From assembly GCA_030544215.1 (NCBI GenBank), contig JARZZO010000006.1, positions 50,010,501 to 50,074,500 of the forward strand: DNA of 64,000 nt, written 5' to 3'. Source of the DNA: Zantedeschia hybrid cultivar. Lineage: Eukaryota; Streptophyta; Magnoliopsida; Alismatales; Araceae. Numbering within the stretch: the first letter of the stretch is position 1; every line of letters begins with the position of its first letter. Below, piece by piece: positions 1-12,007 of the stretch. Made by a program: the position numbers and the translations under genes. The notes under the pieces were generated by a model. It was not told where the DNA came from and made no database searches. It saw only the letters and a program-made list of their open reading frames with translations.

Positions 1-1513
1 GGAATCTCCCTTTTGGATTCCACGTGAGGCTGATGGAGCCAGGTTGGCCAGCAGTAGTACAGTTAGGTTAGAGGTAGACTTTGTGATTTGACCGTGAAGG
101 ACGTGCGCAAGTGTCCCTTTTGAAGGCACACTATTCTAGATAAATGATGCTTCCCAGATCAAGCAAGACGTATCATTGTTAAAGTGGTCTAGTAGGAAGG
201 AGGACAGAGTTGATTTTGTAATTGAATGCTTAATTGTCGGCAGGTTAGGGTGGAATATCAGAGTGGCGCAGCGGTAGCGTGGTGGCAGTCCTTGCCGATC
301 CCGGTGTGGAGACGGGAGCTTGCGACTTGAGGCATGTATTAGGATTGTTTTATTCCCTGGTGGAGGGAGCGTGATCTGGATTACCATTGAGCAACTGACT
401 ACGTCAGCACACTTCCTGGCTATCAGGGAGGACTGGTCAGTCGGTATGTTGGTTGAGTTGTTTGTGAGTCGGATCATCTCTTTCTGCTCGATGTGCCCTT
501 ATCCATTATGTCGGATCGGGCTTTGAGATTTACTTCTTAATCGTGGGAAGAGTCTTTGGTAGACTTTGAGTACGCGGTTAACCTTCAGCCCGGCCTATCA
601 TCCTGAGGCCGATGGGCGGTCAGAGGGGGGCCATTCGGATTTCAGAAGTTTTGCTCGTGGCATGTTGCCTAAACTGAGGAGGTTTTTGGGAGCAGCATTG
701 GTTTCAGTGGGGTTATGTGTACCATAGTAATTGCCACTCTAGCATTGGCATGGCGCCTTATGAGGTATTGTTTAGACGGCTGTGTCGATTCTTTGCGACC
801 TAGTCTGCGATTGGCAAGAGACAGTTAGTAGAGTCAGGGTTGGTACAGCGGTGTGCTTAGGTTGCCAGAGTTGTGCTATCATCGGTGAGAGACCGATTGA
901 GTTTGAAATTGGGGACTTCGTGTTTTTCAAAGTCTCTCCCTCCATGGGTGTAAGGAGATTTGAGAAGCAAGGTAAGCTAGGTCCGCGCCGTGCTGGGCCT
1001 CTTCCCGTTTTTGCTTGAATTGGGGAAGATCGCCAGCCAGCCTCGCCGTTCAATCTTGCGGGAGTACACGATGCGTTTCGTGTTTCGTTACAGAGGAATG
1101 TTCTGGATCCGCCCCAGGTGTTGGAATCTTCAGGACTTGAAGTCGCTGAGGACTTGTCCTTTCCAGTGTGTCTAATGCGTTTTGAGAATCACTAGTGACA
1201 GGTCCTCCGAAACAAAGTTGTATCCTTGGGTTGAGTGTGTTGACAGTATTTCTCCGGGAGCGAGGCGACCTGGGGGCGCGTGATTGAGATGCTGGGAAGC
1301 AGTTCCTTACCTTTTCTGGTAAGTTCCCATGCGGGTAGGCAGTAGAGGCATTTCGCCCTCGTTACTTATAGCAGGCTAGTTATGTGGAGCCCTGTGTGTG
1401 TGATTGGTGAGAATGATTGTTGTGATCTGTGTTGCCGGCATATGTTGGTTAGCCGTGATTATCATGTGAGCAGTTGCAATTTCGAGGACGAAATTCTTTT
1501 AAGGGGGGGAGAA
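1..1513 (+). pseudogene. 3' end of Tekay-like Ty3/gypsy pol (integrase), decayed
   Basis: This is the last part of a chromovirus polyprotein, broken by many frameshifts and stops. Readable blocks occur in shifting frames. An integrase core segment lies near 380-480 (EQLTTSAHFLAIREDWSV, like the family's DRLTKSAHF). A block near 740-765 reads SIGMAPYEVLF. The integrase C-terminal segment at about 888-1000 reads RPIEFEIGDFVFFKVSPS followed by GVRRFEKQGKLGPR, matching the family's conserved PLEF-GD-VFL-VSP and KGKLSPR blocks. No frame stays open for more than about 80 residues, so it is dead. The order integrase end, purine tract, LTR shows that the plus-strand element began left of the window. 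The region at 1010-1490 is too decayed to read. Confidence 0.85.
1501..1513 (+). promoter_or_regulatory. Polypurine tract of the Tekay-like element
   Basis: The purine run AAGGGGGGGAGAA directly abuts the LTR start TGTAAGG. It is preceded by ATTTCGAGGACGAAATTC, a sequence typical of the 3' end of Tekay/Del chromoviruses. It would prime plus-strand DNA synthesis during reverse transcription. Confidence 0.9.
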
Positions 1514-1603
1514 TGTAAGGACTGAGGTTTCGGGTTAAGTCTTCGGGTCGGTTTCGGACCGGATCCCCTGAGTCGGACCTTGAGGGGTCTGGAGAGTTTC
1601 TTC

Positions 1604-1925
1604 TGAATGACGTCTACTCTACACGACGCCTTTTAAACGGCGTCTTGATAGGTGGACGCCATTTAGACGTTTTGCTGTTGTGCCACGTGGACGCCACGTG
1701 GGCAGGTTTCGGGCCGCGAGAGTACGGCCCCTGTCTCGTCGTCTGAACGGCGTCCATGATGGACGACGCGATTCAGACTGCCACCCTGCGATGTCAGTGT
1801 ACGGTGTCTGACATGTCAGCTGAACGGCGTCCGTGGTGGTCGACGCGTTTCAGACAGCTGTCAGTACGGCCCGTCCTGTCATCTGATAGGCGTCCTTCTC
1901 GCTCGACGCGTTTTAGGCAGTTCTT
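1604..1925. repeat. GCGTC/GACGC foldback block 1 in the LTR
   Basis: Several imperfect inverted repeats follow one another. The clearest is 1741-1780, where left arm GTCTGAACGGCGTCC faces right arm GGACGACGCGATTCAGAC across a few bases. Another is 1820-1857 (TGAACGGCGTCC against GTCGACGCGTTTCA). The arms share the GCGTC/GACGC core and an AT-rich outer part. Equivalent blocks sit at 7260-7600, 10010-10330, 14270-14600 and 55360-55670. Confidence 0.85.
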
Positions 1926-2463
1926 GATTGACCCCGCGAGCTCTCCTTTCTTTCCCTCATTTCTCACCCTTCACTCTCTCTCCTCTCCCTCTCCGCCTCC
2001 TCCGATCCCACTTTTCCCCTTTCCCTTCCTCTTCTTCCTCTTCCACCACTCCAACGCCTCCCTACCTCTCACCTCTGCCACCACCACTTCCTTCGCGGCG
2101 TTCCATTCTCCGGACGGCGGCCGACGTCCCGGCAGAGTGGCGGCGTCCTCGAGGGTACCGGCGGCGGTCTGCGGTGCGGCGGTTCGGCGACACGGAGCCA
2201 GGAGGAGTTCAAGTATCCGGTAGGGGGACGAACCTTGTATGTGTTGCTCGTGCTTTCCTAGGCATGTTTTGATGTGTTTTGGGCTAGATTGAGCATGTTT
2301 AGGGGGTGTTCTTGTGGGTATGGCCGTGTTCCTGTATGTGGTTTTGTAGTAGGTTTGTGGGGGGTGAACTTCTCTTTCTCCCCCTTCTGTTTTGGAGGCT
2401 TTTCGGGGCAATTGGGGTTAAGGGAGAAACCCTCGGTTCGAACCAGGGAACCAGGTTTCTGGC

Positions 2464-2944
2464 GCTAAACGGCCTCATGCCTGGTCGACGCCTTTCAAAA
2501 GGACGTCAGGGCAGTACGACGCGTTTTAGGGCAGAAACCTCCCCGTTCGAGGTTTCACGAGTTAGGGGTTCTGGCGCTAAATGACGTCATGGATGGACGA
2601 CGCCTTTCAAAAGGACGTCGGGCCATCATGACGCCATTTAGGCAGGAAATCACCCCGACTGAGGGTCCGTCAACTCAGGATTCTGGGACTAAAAGACGTC
2701 ATGGGTGGACGACGCGATTTGAATGGCGTCGGGTAACCATGACGCCTTTTAAGGCAGAAATCCCCTGGGTAATGTTTTTCCTGAAATTCTGGATTTATCA
2801 GCTGAATGGCGTCGGAGGATGTCGACGCCTTTCAAAAGGCGACCGCTGGTGTCGACGCCTTTTAGGCCAGATTCCCGTGGCCTCTGTTTTATGAACCAGT
2901 TTAGGGAACTTGAATGGCGTCGGCCTTGGGCGACGCGATTCAAG
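2464..2944. repeat. GCGTC/GACGC foldback block 2: long nested hairpins in the LTR
   Basis: Five foldbacks follow each other, at about 2464-2552, 2577-2643, 2686-2755, 2803-2870 and 2909-2944. The second can fold almost end to end: outer arms TAAATGACGTCATGGATGG and CCATCATGACGCCATTTA enclose inner arms CGACGCCTTT and AAAGGACGTCG around a very small loop, giving roughly 30 paired positions. The last is TTGAATGGCGTCG against CGACGCGATTCAA. Matching blocks occur in the other Tekay LTRs (for example 9286-9470, 13550-13735, 56210-56580). Confidence 0.85.
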
Positions 2945-4045
2945 ACAGAACAACACTAATTCATGCCAGTAAAATGTACATACTGCTAGATAGTTGGTTA
3001 GTGCATGCTCTAGTATACTTGGTTTCTTTATGATCGGATGGCACTGCGTTGTGTGTACTGCGATCGCGGGATTTTCACGTGACCGGATCGTACTGTGCCG
3101 GGTTTTGGTGTTTTGAGTTACTGTGGACCTGGAGTGACATTGTAGCGCTTTATCACCCTGTGCTGGTGGGGGCGTGAGCACAGCGCCGGTGGGGGCGTGG
3201 GCGGGGTGACGCCTAGTGAGAGAGGGTCACCTGGTGAACCCCGGGGTCAGCTAGTACCGGTGTCGGAGTGGTACATTCGGAGAGTCACTCATGCTGAGGG
3301 AAGGAGTAACCACCTGAGCCAGTTGGGCCGGAGTAGCCAGTGTGCTATCCGAGGGGTTACTGTTTGGTCTCAGCGGGTCGGAGTTTCCCACTTTCGGTTG
3401 TGTGGACGGTGTTTCCTACTTACGGCTGTGTGGTTGGTGTGTTTCCCACTTCCGGAGGAGTGGTTGGCGTGTTTTGCCGAGACGTGAGTTGTAGGTTTTT
3501 GATACAATGATTTTAGAAATATGCATGTTACATTTCGAATGCATATGGTTCATATTGAGATTTTAGGAGTAGTGTGCTGCAGCTTTACTTGTCTTATTAC
3601 CTGTACCTTTGTTACCGCACTTGTGGGTGTGTGTGTGGGAGGCAGGGGATCGGATGATCCCTACTGAGCCCAATTCTGGTGTGGCTCACTCCCTGCGTTT
3701 TCAGGTGTGGTCCTTGTGGCGTGTGACGGCGCGTGGCGTTCTCCTTGGTGTGCGGACCAGCAGCTATCTTAGTTTCCGGGGTATGCCCCGACGTTGTTGT
3801 ACCTTATTTCTGCCTGTACTTAATTAATTTGTTGGACATGTAATTATTGTTGGACTGTATACGGACATTATTACTTTACTTCATGCGCACTGTACCCCTT
3901 GTAGTCCGTGTGAATGTTATATTTAATCTTGTTTAACTCTTACTCCTCCAGATGTGTGTATAAGATCCGGGTATGAACCTACAGTTAATGGGCCGACATC
4001 CATTTAGTGACCGGGTCTCCGGTCATAGGATGGCGGGTCGTTACA

Positions 4046-5536
4046 CTGCTTCCTTGGCGGCTTCAGCTGCAGCGATGTACTCAGTTTCTGTCGTCGAATC
4101 CGCAGTGGTTACTTGCTTGGAACTCTTCCAGCACACTGCGCCTCCATTCAAAGTAAACATGAATCCAGATGTTGACTTGCTATCATCTGGATCTGACTGG
4201 AAACTCGAGTCAGTAAAGCCTCGCAGTTTCAAGTCACCTCCTCCATAGACAAGAAACATATCCTTAGTTCTTCTCAAGTACATAAGGATACATTTCACTG
4301 CCTTCCAGTGCTCTTCGCCTGGATCAGCCTGAAATCTGCACGTAACACTTAGAGCAAATGCAACATCAGGCCGTGTACATAGCATGGCATACATGATAGA
4401 TCCTATGGCAGAGGCATAGGGTATCCTATCCATGAATGCCCTCTCATCAGGAGTCTTAGGAGACTGCTCCTTTGAGAGATTAATTCCATGTCTCATCGGT
4501 ATGAGACCTCTCTTGGAATTTTCCATGCCAAACCTTTTGACTATGGTGTCTATGTACAAGGATTGGGTCATTCCGAGCATCTTCTTTGATCTATCTCTAT
4601 AGATCCGTATTCCCAACACGTAGGATGCTTCTCCCAAATCCTTCATGGAGAAATTTTTCGACAGCCAGATCTTTACTGATCACATCATAGGTACATCATT
4701 CCTAATGAGTAGTATGTCATCTACGTAAAGAACTAGAAAAGTGACTGCACTCCCACTAGTCTTCTTGTACACACAAGGCTCATCTTCATTCTTAATGAAG
4801 TCATAAGATTTGACAGCCTCGTCAAATCTTATATTCCAGCTCCGGGAAGCTTGCTTCAGTCCATAAATGGACCTCTGAAGCTTGCACACTTTATCTGGAG
4901 ATTCTTTTGATGTGAAACCTTCTGGTTGTATCATACACAGTTCTTCCTCAAGCTTACCATTGAGGAAGGCAGTCTTCACATCCATCTTCCAGATTTCATA
5001 ATCAAAATGTGCAGCAATGGCGAGCATAACTCTGATCGACTTTATCATGGCAACTGGTGAGAAAGTCTCGTCATAGTCAATTCCTTGCCTTTGACGATAT
5101 CCCTTTGCCACCAACCTTGCCTTATAAGTGTCGATCCGTCCATCAGCACCGATCTTTCTCTTAAAGATCCACTTGCAACCGATGGGTACAATACCCTCGG
5201 GCAAGTCCTCCAAGTTCCAAACTTGGTTGGTGTACATGGATTGGATTTATGAGTTCATGGCTTCTCGCCATTTCCCGGCTTCTGGGCCTTCTATGGCCTC
5301 CTGGTAGGTTTTAGGATCATCATCCTCATTATATGCTACCTTAGACTCACCTTCAGCAATATGTCCCACATATCGTTCAAGTAGTCTAGGTACTCTACCA
5401 GATCTACGAGGCTCATCTGTGTGTACCTGAACAGATTCAAGAACTGATATCTCATCTGATGATAATGCAGCTGTTTAGGGTCCTGGAACCTCTTCCAGTA
5501 CTATTTTACTCCCACTGTTCTCCTGGAAAAGGTATT
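4046..5536 (-). pseudogene. Copia reverse transcriptase and RNase H
   Basis: The reading frame runs from the integrase-RT linker (near 5530) through RT and into RNase H. RT blocks in order are NQVWNLEDLPEG, GCKWIFKRK, ARLVAKGYRQRQGIDY, DVKTAFLNGKLEEE, YGLKQASRSW and the active-site YVDD at 4716-4727, followed by ILLIRND. RNase H blocks are MKDLGEASYVLGI, RPDVAFAL, GFTDSSFQSDPDDSKSTSGF and TETEYIAAAEAAKE. One in-frame TGA (4680-4682) splits RT from the next block, and a TAG lies near 5470. The TRHI-type RNase H tail is cut off by the Tekay LTR ending at 4045. Apart from these stops the frame is well preserved. Confidence 0.92.
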
Positions 5537-7687
5537 TGTAACGACCCGCCATCCTATGACCGGAGACCACCACTACTCACGCCTCACAACACTACCACCA
5601 CTACTCACGCCTGTCCGCCCCTACAGTGTTCCGGGGCACTGTAGGGTGAGGCAGTGAGTCAAACTAGGACTAACTGGGACCAGTGAACCACCATTGCCCA
5701 GCTACGTGTGCACACAAGCAGTCTAGACTACTGTCCTACCGACCGGATTCCCTCCACGCCAGGCCTCGGCGCTTCAGGAGGGCCCTAGGGACCGGCGAAC
5801 CCCCGTCAAGCCGAAGCTACAGGAACTACCCACAACCCTAACCTCCCGGGCTGCGTCAGGCCAAAGGGCGAAGGGTACCACTCGTAACCTTGATCAAAGG
5901 TCACATCAGGCCCAGTGGCTACAGGGGTAAAATAACTCCAACAGTACGACAACCAGCTCCACAGCAAGAAACGCGCCGGAAGTTGCCACGACAAACAGGG
6001 AAACCCCGACCCGCTGAGACCAAACAACAACCCCTCGGATAGCGCACCGGCTACTCCGGCCCAACGGGCTCAAGGTGGTTCTGCTTCCCTCAGCCAAAGG
6101 TAAAACACAACATGTACCACTCCTCCCACCGGTACGGCACAATGCCTCACAGACACCATGGCCCTTCCCCATCGGCCCAAGGTGACATACGTAAACCACA
6201 GTTATTCCGATTCCATATTCGCATAAGTACACGCACACATATAACATGATTCCATTCGCACAGTAAACCTCCGTCTCAGCGTACAGCTTAAAGCATGCAT
6301 TTGAACCATCCAACCGTGAAACATGTGTTAATAACAGGAGTTAAAGCAGTTCTGTCTTGAATCGCGTCCACCGAGGTCGACGGCATTCAAGCCCCTTAAA
6401 CAAGTTCATTTAAACCAGATTATTTCCTTAAAATACGTCGACCTGGGAAGCCGCCCTTTAAAACGCGTCAGAGCCCACAGACGCCATTCACACCAGAATT
6501 CTAGGGTTGCAGAACCCTCAGTCGGGGTGATTTCCTGCCTAAAAGGCATCATGATGGTTCGACGTCCTTCTAAAAGGCGTCGTCCATACATGACGTCCTT
6601 TAGCGCCAAAACCCCGTACTCACGAAACCTCAAACAGGGAGGTTTCTGCCCTAAAAGGCGTCGTACTGCCCTGACGTCCTTATAAAAGGCGTCGACCAGG
6701 CACGATGCCGTTTAGCGCCAGAAACCTGGTTCCCTGGTTCGATCCGAGGGTTTCTCCCTTAACACCAAACACCCCAAGAATGCCCAAAAAAGAAAGGGGA
6801 GGAAAGGGAAATCAACTACCACAAGCATGCTACAATTCCACAATCCCTAAAACGGCCATACCCACAAGAAAACCCCCTAAACATGCTCAGTCTAACCCAA
6901 AACATATCATGTCACGCCAAGGAAATCACGAGCAATACATTCACAGTCCATGCAAGGTTCGTCCCCCTACCGGTTCTTGAACCCCTCCAAGCTCCGTGCC
7001 ACCGACCCGCCGCACCGCAGACCGCCGCCGGTACCCCCGAGGACGCCGCCACTCCGTCGGGACGTCGGCCGCTATCCGGAGAATAAAACGCCGCGAAGGA
7101 AGTGGTGGAGGTAGAGGTGAGAGGTAAGGAGGTATTGGAGTGATGGAAGAGGAAGAAGAGGGAGGGAGAGGGGAAAGGAGGGCGGAGAGGGCGAAGAGAG
7201 AGAGGGTGGAGGCGAAGAATGAGGGAAAGAAGGGGAGGCTCGCGGGGTCAATTTGAATCTAGCTAAAACGCGTCAATCGAGACAGACGCCAAACAGCTGA
7301 CAGGACGGGCCGTACTGACAGCGCTTTGAAACGCGTCGCTCACCACGGACGCCGTTCAGACGACAGGACAGGCAGTACTGGCAACGCTTTAGCGCCGTAC
7401 ACTGACATCGCAGGGGTCGCAGTCTGAATCGCGTCGTCCATCGTGGACGCCGTTCAGACGACGAGATAGGGGCCGTACTCTCGCGGCCCGAAAACCCGCC
7501 CACGTGGCGCACACGTGGCACAACAGCAATGGACTTGAATGGCGTCCACACAGTCAGACGCCTTTTGAAAGGCGTCGATCAGTACCGACGTCATTCAGTC
7601 AAAAATCTCAAGACCCCACGGGGTCCAAACCAGAGGATCCGGCCCGAACCCGACCCGAATACTGAACCCGAAACCTCAATCCTTACA
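5537..7687 (-). repeat. Solo LTR of Tekay family (2151 bp), target duplication GTATT
   Basis: On the plus strand it starts TGTAACGACCCGCC (reverse complement of the family 3' end) and ends TTACA. Both flanks carry the same 5 bases GTATT (5532-5536 and 7688-7692), and Copia sequence resumes exactly on the far side. No internal region is present, so it is a solo LTR left by LTR-LTR recombination. It is about 530 bp shorter than the 2677-bp family members: shortly after the first 30 bases it jumps to sequence found about 600 bases into the longer LTR, and a short motif, CACCACTACTCACGCCT, is partly repeated at this scar. Confidence 0.92.
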
Positions 7688-7692
7688 GTATT

Positions 7693-7743
7693 CCTCTTCC
7701 AGGAAAGCAGCTTTCCTGGTGACAAATACCTTTTGTTCACCAG
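7693..7743 (-). pseudogene. Short Copia pol segment between two insertions
   Basis: These bases encode, on the minus strand, EQKVFVTRKAAFLEEEY, the conserved segment between integrase and RT in Copia pol. It continues the integrase frame that ends at 14690 and leads into the RT fragment at 5536. This fixes the nesting order and shows that neither insertion deleted Copia sequence. Confidence 0.9.
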
Positions 7744-10420
7744 TGTAACGACCCGCCATCCTATGACCGGAGACCCGGTCACTAAATGGATGTCGGCCCA
7801 TTAACTGCGGGTTCACACCCGGATCTCACACAACACGTCTGGGGGAGTAAGTGCTAAACAAGGCTAAATATAACAAACACACGGACCACAAGGTAAGCAA
7901 GTGCGCAGGAAGGAGAATAACAATGTCCGTATATAGTCCAACAATAATTACATGTCCAACAATTAAATAAGTACAGGCAGAAGGAAAGTACAACAACATC
8001 GGGGCATACCTCGGGACTAAGACAGCTGCTGGTCCGCACACCAAGAAGTCACCACGCTTCCGCTCGCCTCGAGGTCAACACCTGGAAACCGCAGGGAGTG
8101 AGCCACACCAGAAATGGGCTCAGTAGGGATCATCCGATCCCCTGCCTCCCACTCACACACCCACAAGTGTAACAACAGGAATATATGGCAATTTAAGTAA
8201 AGTAGTAAACACAGCACCCAACTCTGATATGAAACGCACGGTAAGCAGTGTAACAAGAACCATTCTAAGTAACCCGAAGAACCCAACACGGAGTCACGAC
8301 TCACAGTCAAAGTCCACGAAGCGACTAAACCACACTGTCGACCGAAGTCGAACGTCGCCTCCCAACACTACCACCACTGCTCATGCCTGTCCACCCCTAC
8401 AGCGTTCCGGGGCACTGTAGGGTGAGGTAGTGAGCCAAACTAGGACTAGCTGGACTCAGTGTACCGCCACTGCCAGCTACGTGTGCACACAAGCAGTCTA
8501 GACTACTGTCCTACCACCGGATTGCCTCCACGCTAGGCCTCAGCGCTTCAGGAGGGCCCTGGGGACCGGCGAACCCCCGTCAAGCCGAAGCTACAGGAAC
8601 TACCCACAAACCCAACTCTCCCGGGCTGCGTCAGGCCAAGGGCTATAGGTACCACTCGTAACCTTGATCAAAGGTCACATCAGGCCCAATGGCTAAAGGG
8701 TAAACCAACTCCCACCAGAAACACCACCAGCTCCACAGCAAAAAACACGCCAGAAGCTGTCACAACAACCAAGGGAAACCCCGACCCACTGAGACCAAAC
8801 AGCAACCCCTCGGATAGCACACCGGCTACTCCGGCCCGACGGGCCCAAGGTGGTTCTGCTTGTCTCAGCCAAGGGTAAAACACAACATGCACCACTCCAC
8901 AGACACCATGACCCTGTCCCCATCGGTCCATGGTGACAAACGGAAACCACAGTCATTCCGAATCCATATTCGTACAGGCACACACACATACACATGCTGT
9001 AATTCCACTCACACATAAGTCCTCAATCCCAGTGTACAACATAAAACATGCCTCAGAACCTTCAACAGTGAAACACATGCTAAAACCAGCAATATAACAC
9101 TTCTGTCTTGAATCGCGTCGACCGAGGTCGACGCCATTCAAGTCCCTCATACAGGTTCAGTTAAACGTCAGATTATTCCTTGAAACGCGTCTTCACAGGG
9201 AGACGCCCTTTGAAACGCGTCCGCAACCATCGACGCCATTCACATTAAAAACCCAGAATTTCAACACTTAAGCGGGGCGATTCCCTGCCTAAATGGCGTC
9301 ATGGTGGCCCGACGTCCTTTCTAAAAGGCGTCGTCCACCCATGACGTCATTTAGCGCCAGGAACTCTATTTTAATGAGGCCTCGAACAGGGGGATTTCTG
9401 CCCCTAAAAGGCGTCGTACGGCCTAGACGCCCTTTGAAAGGCGTCGACCAGGGACGACGCCGTTTAGCGCCAGAAACCAGGTTCCCTGGTTCGAACCGAG
9501 GGTTTCTCCCTTGAACCCCAAGCACCCCGAAAACCCCAAAATCAAAGGGGGAAGGAGAGAAGCTCAACCACACAGTCATGCTTACGAAAACACAATCACA
9601 AACACCGTCATTCCCACATGGAATCCCCCCTAAGCATGCTCAATCTATCCCCCAAACACCACGTCACGCCGAGAATCACACGAACATCACATGCAAGGTT
9701 AGTCCCCCTACCGGTTCTCGAACTCCGCCAAGCTCCGTGCCGCCGTCCCGCCACACCGCCGCCGGTACCCTCGAGGACGCCGCCACTCCGCCGGGACGTC
9801 GGCCGCCGTCCGGAGAAGGGAACGCCGCGAAGGAGGTGGTGGAGGTAGAGGTGAGAGGTAAGGTGGTGTTGGAGTGGTGGAAGAGGAAGAAGAGGAAGGG
9901 AAGGAAAGAAGAGCGTCGGAGAGGGCGGAGAGGGTGAGGAGAGAGAGTGTGAAGGTGAGAATGAGGGAAAGAAGGGGAGGCTCGCGGGGTCAACCAGAAT
10001 CCCGCTAAAACGCGTCGATCGAGGCAGACGCCAATCAGTCTGACAGGACGGCCGTACTGACACCGCTCTGAAACGCGTCGCCCACCGCGGACGCCGTTCA
10101 GACGACAAGACAGGCCGTACTGAAAACGCTCTGGCGCCGTACCCTGACACCGCAGGTGTCGCAGTCTGAAACGCGTCGACCGAGCTGGACGCCGTTCAGA
10201 CAAATCTGACAGGGGCCGTACTCTCGCGGCCCGAAACCCGCCCACGTGGCGCAACAACCAACAGACCCTAAATGGCGTCCACACAACCTGACGCCTTTTG
10301 AAAGGCGTCGAGCACTGTTGACGCCATTCAGCAGAAATCTCAAGACCCCTCCAGGGTCCAAACCAGGGGATCCGGCCCGAACCCGACCCGAATTCAGAAC
10401 CCGAAATCTCAGTCATTACA
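7744..10420 (-). repeat. 3' LTR of the gag-only element
   Basis: It is the left copy on the plus strand, beginning TGTAACGACC and ending TCATTACA next to the pyrimidine complement of the purine tract. Its length, 2677 bp, equals that of its partner at 12008-14684. It carries foldback blocks at about 9105-9245, 9286-9470 and 10010-10330 and a purine-rich stretch at 9835-9985. Open frames inside it recur in all family LTRs and are not genes. Confidence 0.94.
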
Positions 10421-10440
10421 ATCTCCCCCCCTTAAAAGAA
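10421..10440 (-). promoter_or_regulatory. Polypurine tract of the gag-only element
   Basis: Read on the minus strand this is TTCTTTTAAGGGGGGGAGAT, directly next to the 3' LTR. It follows the same AATTTCGAGGACGAAATT context seen at 1480-1500 in the plus-strand copy. Confidence 0.9.
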
Positions 10441-10786
10441 TTTCGTCCTCGAAATTTGCAACCGCTCAATGCTCAACTCGGCTAACCATCACACACCGAT
10501 CACAACAATCAATCTCACCAATCACACCCACAAGGCTCCACAAAATTAGCCAATCACATCACATCAAGCTAACCAAGATTCTCAATTCTGACAAGAGCTG
10601 ATAGATTAAAACAACCATACATTAACAAGGCACAAATTACAAAATCGACTTCTCCACCATCCCGAATACATACAAGTGCCACACGACACCACAACCATCT
10701 CTAAACAAGACAAGATAAAAGTGCTCATCTAGCACAACCTCTCGAATTTCCACAAAGAGACGCGACTCCAATCACGCCTCGAACAC

Positions 10787-11883
10787 CTACTCACCGCTCG
10801 GTCCCGGACCTGTCTTGTTCTTCTGGGGACAGTTCCTCGCGAGATGTCCCTTCCTACCACAGGCAAAACAACTACCAGTGATCAAGGGACATATCCTGTT
10901 GCCATGAAACCTGCCACAACGGGGACAACGATCTGCAGTGTCCCGCCTCGCCTCCTGCTGCCAGCCGTCCTCTGTGTCCATCTGCTGAACCGAACCATCC
11001 TCTTCCTCATAAGGCGCCTCCTGAAACTCGACCTCGAACGAACTCGAACCGCCTGTCGAGAAGGCCGCTGATCTATCCCTGCTAGGCTGCTCCTCTCGTG
11101 CTGAATGCTCCGATTCTCTCGCCGTGTGTTGGAACTGCATCTCCACTGCTGCCGCGCGCTGAACTGCATCTCCACTGCTGCCGCGCGCTGAACTGCTGAT
11201 GCCAAATCCCTACAACAATGGGCCGCCACAAACTCTCTCAGATCATGCCGAAGTCCATCCACAAATTTCTCTGTCCTCAGATCCTCACGCTCAGATATGT
11301 GAGGAGCAAATCTTCCCAGAGCCACAAATTTCATCTGGTACTCTAAAACTGACATATCACCCTGCACCAATTCGATAAACTCCCTTTCCTTGGCCCTGCG
11401 AACATGCCTCGGAAGGTACTGCCCACTAAACTCTCTCACAAAGCCTTCCCAAGGAATCTCCCTCAAAGACCTATCTGGAAACATCAACCCCTTGATGGTA
11501 ACCCACCAATCATAAGCATCGCCTTTCAGCAAGTAGATTGCCAACAAGGTCTTGTCACTCTCAGCACATTCTAGAACATCAAACACCTTCTCCACTTCCT
11601 TAATCCACTGAGCTGCCGTATCTGGAACAGGTTGACCCGTGAAAGAAGGGGGCTTCAGCTTCAAGAACCGCTCCACTACCGTAGAATGGCCACCTCGGGA
11701 ACTGGACCCCTCAGTTCCATCCCTCTGCTGATATCTAGCCATAGCCCCAATCATGGCTTCCATGAAACGATCCATATCATGGCCTTCTGCCCTCGAACCA
11801 CCACCATCTGCTCTCGCACCCCGAGCCACCGGAGCTCTCCGCTTCGGCGCCATCGCTGCTCCACAACACGCAAATCGAACCAA
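10787..11883 (-). pseudogene. Tekay-like Gag with CCHC zinc knuckle, frameshifted
   Basis: The start at 11883 (or a nearby internal Met) opens a frame with the chromovirus capsid pattern: RFLKLKPPSFTGQP, AAQWIKEVEKVFDVLEC, LLKGDAYDWWVTIKG, WEGFVREFSGQYLP, REFIELVQGDMSVLEYQMKF and RFAPHISEREDLRTEKFVDGL. After about residue 238 a 29-bp tandem duplication (11132-11189) shifts the frame. The proper frame resumes as the product of 10787-11146, which holds a degenerate CPRCGRFHGNRIC finger and the knuckle CFACGRKGHLARNC. It stops at 10787 with no protease or pol after it. The 366 bases from there to the purine tract show no coding. Gag would package element RNA in particles; this copy's product would be truncated. 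Confidence 0.9.
11132..11189. repeat. 29-bp exact tandem duplication inside gag
   Basis: Two abutting identical units, 11132-11160 and 11161-11189, each start GAACTGCATCTCC and end GCCGCGCGCT. Because 29 is not a multiple of 3, the duplication shifts the gag frame and accounts for its split into two overlapping open frames. Confidence 0.95.
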
Positions 11884-11993
11884 AACACGTCAAATCCTAT
11901 CAATCTACACCAGCAGCCATCGCCTGTACAGACTCGCACTTATTGTTGGACTATAATATCTAACCCAGTTTATCACATACTCGACCAGACTGA

Positions 11994-12005
11994 GCTCTGA
12001 TACCA
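11994..12005 (-). promoter_or_regulatory. Primer binding site, initiator tRNA-Met
   Basis: On the minus strand this reads TGGTATCAGAGC, complementary to the 3' end of plant initiator tRNA-Met. It lies two bases inside the 5' LTR (12008-14684). It fixes the element orientation and the LTR boundary. Confidence 0.93.
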
Positions 12006-12007
12006 AC

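Larger units (their letters stand above)
1514..4045 (+). repeat. 3' LTR of Tekay-like element (2532 bp)
   Basis: The repeat runs from TGTAAGGACTGAGG, just after the purine tract, to GGCGGGTCGTTACA. The same ends recur, in either orientation, in five other LTRs here (5537-7687, 7744-10420, 12008-14684, 55259-57695, 58774-61139). The flanking sequence from 4046 is the Copia RNase H region read on the minus strand, so the element inserted into that Copia. The 5-bp target copy on this side should be CTGCT (4046-4050); its partner lies outside the window. The LTR contains two blocks of GCGTC/GACGC foldbacks and a pyrimidine-rich stretch at about 1945-2090. Short open frames inside it are not genes. 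Confidence 0.93.

Noticed and set aside
9608..10416. Open frames of 180-278 codons across the Tekay LTRs, with recurring RRLSKGRR- and STRFR-like words
   Set aside because: The words are translations of the GCGTC/GACGC foldbacks. Frames lie on both strands and shift between LTR copies.
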